DNA of 6,051 bases from Bacilli bacterium (GTDB lineage: Bacteria > Bacillota_I > Bacilli_A > RF39 > UBA660): the NCBI GenBank assembly GCA_017544525.1, contig JAFYEA010000032.1, positions 1-6,051 on the forward strand, in the 5' to 3' direction. Shown here piece after piece: positions 1 to 6,051 of the stretch; the stretch's first letter is position 1, and each line of letters opens with the position of its first letter. The notes under the pieces are model-generated. The model was not told the origin of the DNA. It saw only the letters and a program-made list of their open reading frames with translations, and made no database searches. A program made the position numbers and the translations under genes.

Positions 1-156
1 ATTATTGTTTGAATTGTTTTGTTGATTGTTGTTTTCTTTTTCTTCATATTTTTGTTCTTGTTGCCCATTGTTATTTTGCTTTTCTCCATTAGAACCACAT
101 CCAGTAACACTAAACAATAATATTAAAGAAAATAATAGCAGTAACATTTTTTTCAT
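1..156 (-). CDS. Lipoprotein of unknown function, N-terminal part (runs off window)
   Basis: The 52 codons read from 156 to the window edge give a classic lipoprotein signal peptide: a KK n-region, a Leu/Ile/Phe-rich core (residues 5-16) and a lipobox VTGC, so Cys20 should be lipidated and anchor the protein outside the membrane. After Cys20 the chain is a low-complexity linker rich in Asn, Gln, Lys and Glu, typical of the tether before a folded lipoprotein domain. That domain lies beyond the window, so no function can be given. The start is supported by GAGGTGA at about 164-170, a good Shine-Dalgarno sequence. A second in-frame ATG three codons later (147) would leave almost no n-region. The gene has its own probable promoter and sits behind the suf terminator, so it is probably not part of the suf operon. 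Confidence 0.8.
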   Translation of the reverse strand, partial: MKKMLLLLFSLILLFSVTGCGSNGEKQNNNGQQEQKYEEKENNNQQNNSNNN

Positions 157-176
157 AATAAGTTCACCTCACATAT

Positions 177-185
177 AGTATATCA
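177..185 (-). promoter_or_regulatory. Extended -10 promoter for the lipoprotein gene
   Basis: The minus strand reads TGATATACT, an extended -10 element (TG-N-TATACT) with five of six matches to TATAAT. The -35 region (about 200-205, TGTAAA) is weak, as is usual for extended -10 promoters. Transcription would start near 170, giving a very short leader that begins at or next to the Shine-Dalgarno sequence. This is inferred from motif and spacing only. Confidence 0.5.
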
Positions 186-188
186 CAT

Positions 189-212
189 AAAAAGAGAATT
201 TTACATTCTCCT
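189..212 (-). terminator. Intrinsic terminator of the suf operon
   Basis: On the minus strand GAGAAT-GTAAA-ATTCTC forms a perfect 6-bp hairpin. One A-U and one G-U pair can extend it to 8 bp. It runs into TTTTT at 189-193. It lies 58 nt past the sufU stop codon and before the lipoprotein start, so it most likely ends the suf transcript. The stem is AT-rich and so only moderately stable. The weak -35 of the lipoprotein promoter falls inside the hairpin. Confidence 0.6.
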
Positions 213-269
213 AATATCTTAATCTTACGATTATTTATATAAATGTTCAATTGATGTTAATGGTATCTT

Positions 270-701
270 TTATTTATTTAACATATCATCAAGTGTATGC
301 CAAGCTAATAATGCACACTTAACTCTTGCTGGCATATTAGAAATATTTTTAAAAGCAACTACATCTTTCAATAATCTTTCTTCTTCTTTTGTTATTTCTT
401 CTCTTCTAATCATTTTTAAATATACTTCTATTATTTTTTTTGCTTCATCTATACTTTTTCCTTTAAGCAAATCTATCATCATAGATGTTGATGCTTGTGA
501 TATAGCACATCCATGTCCAGTAAATGACATATCTTCTATTGTATTTTTATCTTCTGATAATTTAAGTTCTATTTTAATCTCATCGCCACAATTTGGATTA
601 TGACCAAGACTACATGAATCGTAATGCTCAAGTTCTTTTTTATTCTTAGCACTAAAAGCATGCTCCATAATAAGTTCATTATATATATCTAATTCATTCA
701 T
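270..701 (-). CDS. sufU: SufU, zinc-dependent sulfurtransferase of Fe-S assembly
   Basis: The 143-residue protein is a SufU, the partner that accepts persulfide sulfur from SufS and passes it towards the SufBCD scaffold. It shows the family signatures NPNCGDEI (Cys38, Asp40), GHGCAISQAS (Cys65) and PARVKCALLAWHTL (Cys129). These match the Cys-Asp-Cys-Cys zinc site of Bacillus subtilis SufU. The segment between Cys65 and Cys129 is long, as in SufU and unlike the shorter IscU. Length is normal for SufU. One extra Cys (Cys30) precedes the first zinc ligand. It is the last gene of the operon, 2 nt after the sufS stop. Its Shine-Dalgarno AAGGAG (707-712) overlaps the last codons of sufS, so the two are probably translated together. 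Confidence 0.95.
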   Translation of the reverse strand: MNELDIYNELIMEHAFSAKNKKELEHYDSCSLGHNPNCGDEIKIELKLSEDKNTIEDMSFTGHGCAISQASTSMMIDLLKGKSIDEAKKIIEVYLKMIRREEITKEEERLLKDVVAFKNISNMPARVKCALLAWHTLDDMLNK

Positions 702-703
702 TA

Positions 704-1906
<1,203 letters not shown>

Positions 1907-1915
1907 AATATCCTC

Positions 1916-2923
1916 CTATAATTTTTTATCTATTAACTCTTCAATTTCATTTCTTATATTATCATCTTTTATCATATTTAATAATTTATTAAAATTTGAT
2001 TTTACTATTAATTTTTCCGCATTCTTTTTTGATATACCACGTGACATTATATAAAACAACACTTTTTCATTTACCTTTCCACTAGCAGTAGAATGATTAC
2101 CAATAACATCATCTTCAGTACATAATAACATTGGCATACTTTTACTAATGACCTTATCACTTAATAAAACACAATATTCATTTTCTTCTCCTATTGATTT
2201 ACTTGAACCTTTATTAAAATTAATAGTTCCTTTAAAATTCTTTTTAGATTCATTATTTAAAGAACCTTGTACATCAATATTACATTTAGAATTCTTACCA
2301 AATACATCAACTAAATAATTTATATCAAATACTTGCTTTTTTTCACCAATATAAATTGAATTCAAATTATTCTTAGATGAATCTCCTATCAAAGAAGAAT
2401 AATAATTACTTATACTTGTTTTTGCTCCTATATCTATAATTAAATAATTTAAGATTGAGTAATTATTACAAACGTTATCAAAAGACAATAAATTAATAGA
2501 ATCATTACTCAAATTATTAACAACAATTATATTTGCTTTAACATTATCATTAACATTAACTTTTATTAATCCATTATGATAATAATTATTCTTAGATCTA
2601 TAATTTATTAAAAAATTAGCATCCTTATCAATATTTATTTCTATTAAATCAACTAAATCTTTATCTAAATCAAAATTAATAATACCATACTTACTATTAT
2701 CAATTATTTCAATATTATATTTAAAGTTACCATTATTTATTTGATTTGTTTTTTCTACTCCATATTTATTATTAATTATCTTTTTTATTTTTTTGATTTT
2801 AATATTCTCTAAAGTAAAATTATTAAATTCATTTAATTTAACATTAAATAACTTGTCATCAATTTCAAAATCATTAATTCTAAAATTATTAGAAGTTCTT
2901 TTTGGAGTACTATTAACTTTCAT
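1916..2923 (-). CDS. sufD: SufD, divergent Asn-rich Fe-S scaffold subunit
   Basis: This 335-residue protein is called SufD from its C-terminal SufB/SufD-family segment and its place between sufB and sufS. Residues about 262-309 read PMLLCTEDDVIGNHSTASGKV followed by FYIMSRGIS and AEKLIV. These correspond to the conserved DDV-x3-H-x-A-x2-G and FY-x-MSRGI-x4-A blocks; His277 is in the place of the SufD histidine linked to cluster assembly on SufB-SufD. The middle has the hydrophobic-polar rhythm of the SufB/D beta-helix. The N-terminal two-thirds is poorly conserved and very Asn-rich (about 57 Asn by hand count, near 17%), and the protein is shorter than the roughly 420-435 residues of many SufD proteins. 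It would pair with SufB and bind one SufC. The start follows sufB by 1 nt with AAGGAGGA at 2931-2938. Confidence 0.88.
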   Translation of the reverse strand: MKVNSTPKRTSNNFRINDFEIDDKLFNVKLNEFNNFTLENIKIKKIKKIINNKYGVEKTNQINNGNFKYNIEIIDNSKYGIINFDLDKDLVDLIEINIDKDANFLINYRSKNNYYHNGLIKVNVNDNVKANIIVVNNLSNDSINLLSFDNVCNNYSILNYLIIDIGAKTSISNYYSSLIGDSSKNNLNSIYIGEKKQVFDINYLVDVFGKNSKCNIDVQGSLNNESKKNFKGTINFNKGSSKSIGEENEYCVLLSDKVISKSMPMLLCTEDDVIGNHSTASGKVNEKVLFYIMSRGISKKNAEKLIVKSNFNKLLNMIKDDNIRNEIEELIDKKL

Positions 2924-2924
2924 A

Positions 2925-4319
2925 TTACATTCCTCCTTCTAATTCTAGATTTATAAGATTATTCATCTCTACTGCGTATTCAAGTGGTAATTCTTTACTA
3001 ACAGGATAAGCAAAGCCTCTTACAATCATTGCTAAAGCTTCACTTTCACTAATACCTCTACTCATTAAATAGAATATTGTTTTATCAGATATTTTACCAA
3101 TTTTAGCTTCATGAGAAAACTCAATATCGCTAGTTTCAATATCATTTACTGGTATTGTATCAGATAGTGATTTATTATCTAACATTAATGAATCACATGA
3201 TACACTTGCTTTTGAACCTTTTGCATTTTTTGTTGCTCTTACTAAACTTCTATATGTACATTTGCCTCCATTTTTAGAAATAGATTTAGCATTAATAACA
3301 CAAGATGTATTTGGAGCATTTAATATTACTTTACAACCATTATCAATTTCTTGAGTAGCACCAGCAAAAGATATTCCAGTAAACTCTGATTTTGCACCTT
3401 CACCATTTAATATACTCATTGGATATAACATTGATATATGTGAACCAAAAGATCCACTAACCCATTCAATAGTTCCGCCCTGTTCTACTATTGCTTTCTT
3501 AGTATTTAAATTAAACATATTTTTTGACCAATTTTCTATTGTTGAATATCTTAAATATGCATTCTTCTTAACATATAATTCAACGCATCCAGCATGTAAA
3601 TTATATTTATTATATTTAGGAGCACTACAACCCTCAATAAAGTGAAGACTAGCTCCTTCCTCAACAATAATTCCTGTATGTTCCAATTGTCCTGATTGTG
3701 GACTATTTAATCTAAAATATGATTGAAGTGGCATCTGTACATGAACATTTTTTGGAACATAAACAAAACTACCACCAGACCAAACAGCGGCATGTAATGA
3801 TATAAATTTATGATCTGTTACAGGAACAACTTTCATAAAATATTCACGTACTAAGTCAGGATATTCTCTAACAGCACTTTCCATATCAGTATAAATTACA
3901 CCAATACTAGATAATTCTTCTTTCATACTATGGTAAACAACTTCAGAATCATATTGTGCTCCAACTCCTGCAAGAGATAATCTTTCACTTTCTGGAATAC
4001 CAAGTCGTTCAAATGTATTTTTAATATCATCTGGTACATCTTCCCATTTATTTGCCATATTACCTTTGGGTCTAACATATAGTGATATATCATCCATATT
4101 AAGTTCACTCAAATCAGGTCCCCAGGTAGGCATATCAAGCTTATTATAAGCTTCTAGTCCTTTTAATCTAATTTCTCTCATCCACTGTGGATCATTTTTC
4201 CTTTTAGATATTTCTAAAACAATATCTTTAGTAAGTCCTTTTTTTATTTTATAATCATAATCATCAGTATTTTTAAAATCATAGATACTTCTGTTAATTT
4301 CTTCAATATTCTTTTTCAT
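2925..4319 (-). CDS. sufB: SufB, Fe-S cluster scaffold subunit
   Basis: The 464-residue protein is a full-length SufB, the subunit of the SufBCD complex on which the nascent cluster is built. Recognisable blocks are MPTWGPDLS near residue 63, the HAAVWSGGSFVYVPKNV segment (176-192), FIEGCSAP (Cys231, equivalent to the sulfur-accepting cysteine of E. coli SufB), and SVSCDSLML (Cys375). FSHEAKIG (His403, Glu404) and FYLMSRGISESEA (417-429) follow. Cys375 and Glu404 align with the Cys405 and Glu434 needed for cluster formation in E. coli SufB. The C-terminus ends in EGGM, and its codons also provide the sufD Shine-Dalgarno sequence. The start has AGGTGA (4324-4329) overlapping the sufC stop; the gap to sufC is 8 nt. 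Cytoplasmic. Confidence 0.96.
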   Translation of the reverse strand: MKKNIEEINRSIYDFKNTDDYDYKIKKGLTKDIVLEISKRKNDPQWMREIRLKGLEAYNKLDMPTWGPDLSELNMDDISLYVRPKGNMANKWEDVPDDIKNTFERLGIPESERLSLAGVGAQYDSEVVYHSMKEELSSIGVIYTDMESAVREYPDLVREYFMKVVPVTDHKFISLHAAVWSGGSFVYVPKNVHVQMPLQSYFRLNSPQSGQLEHTGIIVEEGASLHFIEGCSAPKYNKYNLHAGCVELYVKKNAYLRYSTIENWSKNMFNLNTKKAIVEQGGTIEWVSGSFGSHISMLYPMSILNGEGAKSEFTGISFAGATQEIDNGCKVILNAPNTSCVINAKSISKNGGKCTYRSLVRATKNAKGSKASVSCDSLMLDNKSLSDTIPVNDIETSDIEFSHEAKIGKISDKTIFYLMSRGISESEALAMIVRGFAYPVSKELPLEYAVEMNNLINLELEGGM

Positions 4320-4327
4320 AAGTTCAC

Positions 4328-5062
4328 CTACTTAACAAAAGAAGAATAACCATCTTTTTCAATAGTATTTGCTAACTCTTTATTTCCAGTATAAACTATT
4401 TTACCATCAACAAGAATATGTACATAATCAACATTTAATCCTTCAATTAGTTTTGTATTATGAGTAATGATTAATACTGCATTATCTTTTCCTGAAAACA
4501 TTTTTATACCTTTACTAACTATTTTAATTGCATCTACATCAAGACCACTATCTGTTTCATCTAAAATTGCAAGTTTAGGATTTAATACTAACATTTGCAA
4601 TATTTCATTTTTCTTTTTTTCTCCACCAGAAAAACCAACATTTAAATTTCTATTTATATATGATTCTTTAATATTTAGTTCTTTCATATATTCAGATACT
4701 TTTTGAGAAAATGAATAATAGTCAGTATATTCATCTGTCATTTTATTTTTTGCAGTTCTTAAAAAGTTTAGTACAGATATTCCAGGAATTTCTTCTGGAC
4801 TTTGAAAACTCATAAATACACCTTTTCTTGCTATTTCATCAGTTTTCATATTATTAAGTACTTCCCCATCCATTTTTATTTCACCAGAAGTTATTTTATA
4901 TTCAGGGTTATTCAAAATAACATTAGCAAGAGTACTTTTTCCTGCTCCATTAGGACCCATTATTACATGAATTTCACCTTTATTAATTTTTAAGTTTAAT
5001 CCACTCAATATTTCTTTATCATTAACATTTGCATGTAAATCATTAATTTCTAACAACTTCAT
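4328..5062 (-). CDS. sufC: SufC, ABC-type ATPase of the SufBCD complex
   Basis: With the start at 5062 the protein has 244 residues, normal for SufC. This ATPase binds SufB and SufD and powers the shape change that lets Fe-S clusters form; it is soluble, not a transporter. Visible motifs are Walker A GPNGAGKST (36-44), the Q-loop in MSFQSPEEIPG (Gln87), the signature FSGGEKKKNEILQ (144-156), Walker B LAILDETDSGLD (Asp168, Glu169) and the H-loop ITHNT (His201). The frame stays open upstream to an ATG at 5122. The start at 5062 is chosen because MKLLEINDLH is the usual SufC N-terminus and the upstream 20 codons overlap the regulator gene. A weak GTGG-type Shine-Dalgarno (about 5068-5073) precedes it. 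The start lies inside the regulator's 3' end (20-nt overlap), which points to translational coupling. Confidence 0.95.
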   Translation of the reverse strand: MKLLEINDLHANVNDKEILSGLNLKINKGEIHVIMGPNGAGKSTLANVILNNPEYKITSGEIKMDGEVLNNMKTDEIARKGVFMSFQSPEEIPGISVLNFLRTAKNKMTDEYTDYYSFSQKVSEYMKELNIKESYINRNLNVGFSGGEKKKNEILQMLVLNPKLAILDETDSGLDVDAIKIVSKGIKMFSGKDNAVLIITHNTKLIEGLNVDYVHILVDGKIVYTGNKELANTIEKDGYSSFVK

Positions 5063-5513
5063 TACTACCACCACTCTTTCTTTTAAAAGCGCACATTCTA
5101 CAAGACTCATTTCTAATATCAAAATTACATTTTAAATTATTTAGTCCAAATTCATCTTTAATATATTTAGTTATAGTTTCTAAAGCAGACTTGCTTATAA
5201 CACTCTTTATTTTAACTGCTTCTATTTCAGCTGTTTCTTCATTCATTCCAATTACATCATGAAGTAAAATATATAAAATATCATAATCAGCCAAAACACG
5301 AATTGCTACTTCTTCTCCAGCCTTAGTTAACTCTATTTCTCCATACGTTTGATACTTAATTAAGTTGTTTTCCTTTAATATATTCAACTGTTTTGTAACA
5401 CTAGGTTTACTACATTTCATCTTATTTGCTATATCAGTAACCCTAATCATACCTTTTTGTTTATTTAATATATACATTGTCTTTAAATACTCTTCTGTAG
5501 ATTTTGATATCAT
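5043..5513 (-). CDS. DtxR/MntR-like regulator with C-terminal Cys cluster; candidate suf repressor
   Basis: From the chosen start the protein has 156 residues. Residues about 5-65 are a winged helix of the DtxR/MntR type: STEEYLKTMYIL, then RVTDIANKMKCSKPSVTKQLNIL as the helix-turn-helix and a wing ending in IELTKAGEEVA. Residues about 75-120 resemble the DtxR dimerisation helices (YILLHDVIGMNEETAEIEAV). Aligned by eye with B. subtilis MntR, five of the six metal ligands are changed: Glu11 to Lys, His77 to Tyr, Glu99 to Val, Glu102 to Lys and His103 to Ser. The C-terminus instead holds Cys129, Cys138 and Cys141 (C-x8-C-x2-C), with Cys34 in the helix-turn-helix. Start 5513 has AAAGGAG at 5519-5525; the upstream ATG at 5543 lies in the predicted -10 element. 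As first gene of the suf operon it probably controls it; the Cys cluster suggests Fe-S or metal sensing (inference). A MarR-type repressor is the main alternative. Confidence 0.82.
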   Translation of the reverse strand: MISKSTEEYLKTMYILNKQKGMIRVTDIANKMKCSKPSVTKQLNILKENNLIKYQTYGEIELTKAGEEVAIRVLADYDILYILLHDVIGMNEETAEIEAVKIKSVISKSALETITKYIKDEFGLNNLKCNFDIRNESCRMCAFKRKSGGSNEVVRN

Positions 5514-5518
5514 AATTA

Positions 5519-5525
5519 CTCCTTT
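5519..5525 (-). promoter_or_regulatory. Ribosome binding site that fixes the regulator start
   Basis: The minus strand reads AAAGGAG followed by TAATT and ATG, ideal spacing for initiation at 5513. No comparable site precedes the in-frame ATG at 5543, so the shorter protein is preferred. Confidence 0.8.
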
Positions 5526-5542
5526 GTTAGCCACAGTTAACA
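5525..5542. promoter_or_regulatory. Candidate operator palindrome over the suf transcription start
   Basis: The plus strand reads TGTTAGCCACAGTTAACA. Its outer arms TGTTA and TAACA are perfect inverted repeats 8 nt apart, with one further matching C/G pair inside. It starts at the last base of the -10 element, covers the predicted transcription start (about 5535) and reaches the Shine-Dalgarno sequence. A bound dimer there would block transcription. The nearest candidate binder is the regulator encoded just downstream. It is only a partial match to the DtxR 19-bp consensus. The Rex site has a similar core but a shorter spacing. Confidence 0.5.
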
Positions 5543-5570
5543 TTTTACTTTATATATTAATTTATGTCAA
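5542..5570 (-). promoter_or_regulatory. Sigma-A promoter of the regulator-suf operon
   Basis: A perfect -35 TTGACA (5565-5570) is followed by a 17-bp AT-rich spacer and a -10 TAAAAT (5542-5547, five of six matches). Transcription would start near 5535, about 20 nt before the regulator ATG. It is the only strong promoter seen upstream of the six tightly packed genes, so it likely drives all of them. Confidence 0.75.
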
Positions 5571-5572
5571 TA

Positions 5573-5597
5573 TAAAAACTCTGACAAATGTCAGAGT
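5573..5597 (-). terminator. Hairpin plus T-tract just upstream of the suf promoter
   Basis: The sequence ACTCTGACAAATGTCAGAGT (5578-5597) has perfect 9-bp arms around a 2-nt centre. On the minus strand the hairpin (8-bp stem with a tetraloop) leads directly into TTTTT, as in an intrinsic terminator. It ends only a few bases before the -35 box. It could be a back-up terminator stopping read-through from hsp20, the end of a small RNA from 5598-5691, or, as duplex DNA, an operator. No T-tract follows it on the plus strand. Confidence 0.55.
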
Positions 5598-5691
5598 AAT
5601 AATCTATTTTGTACTTGCAAAACAAATATATTTGACTAGGTGTCACATAAAAAGAAATTCGAGTTCCAACATAACTATATCACTTTTTTAT

Positions 5692-5724
5692 AAAAAAGCA
5701 AAAGGATTAAACCAATCCTTTTGC
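5692..5724 (-). terminator. Strong intrinsic terminator of hsp20
   Basis: The arms GCAAAAGGATT (5698-5708) and AATCCTTTTGC (5714-5724) are perfect 11-bp complements around a 5-nt loop. On the minus strand they are followed by TTTTTT (5692-5697). It begins 7 nt after the hsp20 stop codon. The plus strand has no T-run after the hairpin, so it acts in one direction only. Confidence 0.9.
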
Positions 5725-5730
5725 AATTCA

Positions 5731-6051
5731 TTATTTGATTTCGATATACTTTTTATTTTTGATTTGTTTATTTTCTTTTTTAGGAACTTCAATCTTTAAT
5801 GTTCCATCTTCAAATTTAGCTTTGATATCTTCTTCTTTAACTTCATCTCCAACATAGAAACTACGGGATGCTTCACCATAATATCTTTCACGTCTAATAT
5901 ACTTACCATGTTTATCCTTTTCATCATTTTTACTTTCTTGTTTAGCACGAACTGTTAAATACCCATCTTCTAAACTTATTTTAACATTGTCTTTCTTCAT
6001 TCCTGGTAAATCAATGGCAAGTTCATAGTTATTATCCTTTTCCTCAATATC
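5731..6051 (-). CDS. Hsp20 small heat-shock protein, C-terminal part (start outside window)
   Basis: The frame is open to the window edge, so the 106 visible residues are the C-terminal part. The ATG at 6000 is an internal Met within LPGMKKDNVKI, not the start. This is the alpha-crystallin domain of a small heat-shock protein, an ATP-independent cytoplasmic holdase that keeps unfolding proteins soluble. Evidence in order: YELAIDLPGMKKDNV at the domain start, LEDGYLTVRAKQE, the loop segment GKYIRRERYYGEASRSFYV, the block KAKFEDGTLKIEVPKKE, and a C-terminal IEI, the I-x-I type motif used in oligomer assembly. The full protein is probably about 140-150 residues. It ends in its own strong terminator, so it is transcriptionally separate from suf. 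No CIRCE or CtsR site can be judged because the promoter lies outside. Confidence 0.93.
   Translation of the reverse strand, partial: DIEEKDNNYELAIDLPGMKKDNVKISLEDGYLTVRAKQESKNDEKDKHGKYIRRERYYGEASRSFYVGDEVKEEDIKAKFEDGTLKIEVPKKENKQIKNKKYIEIK

Noticed and set aside
183..194. 12-mer TCACATAAAAAG repeated at 5643-5654
   Set aside because: Several exact 12-mer matches are expected by chance in 6 kb of such AT-rich DNA. The surrounding structures differ.
3923..4108. Second minus-strand frame inside sufB
   Set aside because: It lies wholly within sufB in another frame with no family resemblance.
4467..4993. Two plus-strand open frames opposite sufC
   Set aside because: Both lie opposite well-conserved SufC motifs and have low-complexity Phe/Ile/Ser-rich products typical of antisense frames.
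5063..5122. Longer SufC starting at 5122
   Set aside because: The added 20 residues are unlike SufC N-termini and overlap the regulator; 5062 gives the normal start and length.
5514..5543. Start of the regulator at the upstream ATG (5543)
   Set aside because: It has no ribosome binding site and overlaps the predicted -10 box, upstream of the likely transcription start. The ATG at 5513 has a good AAAGGAG and gives the usual MntR-like N-terminus.
5524..5543. Rex (NADH sensor) operator
   Set aside because: The half-sites resemble TTGTTA and TAACAA, but they are 8 nt apart instead of 6 and the inner bases do not match.
5623..5637. CtsR-type heat-shock operator on the minus strand (AGTCAAATATATTTG)
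   Set aside because: Only one GTCAAA heptad is present; the direct repeat is missing. The site is downstream of hsp20, not in front of it.
5655..5672. tRNA T-arm remnant or attachment site (TTCGAGT)
   Set aside because: The flanks do not form a T-stem and no acceptor or anticodon arms can be found nearby.
5365..5799. Plus-strand open frame with hydrophobic product spanning the regulator, promoter region and end of hsp20
   Set aside because: It runs through two terminators and two minus-strand genes. Its hydrophobic look comes from the AT-rich antisense of coding sequence.

Overview
The window is very AT-rich DNA in which every supportable gene lies on the minus strand. It looks like a low-GC Bacillota genome, perhaps an uncultured gut member of the Bacilli, Erysipelotrichia or Clostridia. 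The reasons are a SufU-type SUF system, strong AGGAGG ribosome binding sites, a lipobox lipoprotein, and Lys/Asn/Ile-rich proteins. Trp codons are TGG, and no stop codon here is TGA (five TAA, two TAG), so the standard code fits. The genus cannot be told from this window.

Reading in the direction of transcription (high to low coordinates), the window begins with the C-terminal 106 residues of a small heat-shock protein (Hsp20; 6051 to 5731). A strong intrinsic terminator follows at once (5692-5724). Next is a compact intergenic region (5544-5691) with a second hairpin plus T-tract (5573-5597) and a near-consensus sigma-A promoter (5542-5570). An 18-bp palindrome (5525-5542) lies over the predicted start of transcription.

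That promoter drives a tightly packed six-gene operon. It starts with a DtxR/MntR-like regulator (5513 to 5043), followed by sufC (5062 to 4328), sufB (4319 to 2925), sufD (2923 to 1916), sufS (1906 to 704) and sufU (701 to 270). Junctions run from a 20-nt overlap to 9-nt gaps, and no internal terminator was seen. The operon ends at a modest intrinsic terminator (189-212). Right behind it, and partly overlapping it, is an extended -10 promoter for a lipoprotein gene that runs off the low-coordinate edge (156 to 1).

Together sufCBDSU encode a complete iron-sulfur cluster assembly machine. SufS takes sulfur from cysteine, SufU carries the persulfide, and the SufB-SufC-SufD ATPase scaffold builds the cluster.

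The most interesting element is the regulator. It has the DtxR/MntR fold signature, but nearly all the residues that bind Mn or Fe in that family appear to be replaced. It also carries a C-terminal C-x8-C-x2-C cluster. With its position at the head of the suf operon and the palindrome in its own promoter, this suggests a repressor that senses Fe-S clusters, doing the job of IscR or cyanobacterial SufR from a different protein family. That is an inference from sequence, not a demonstrated function.
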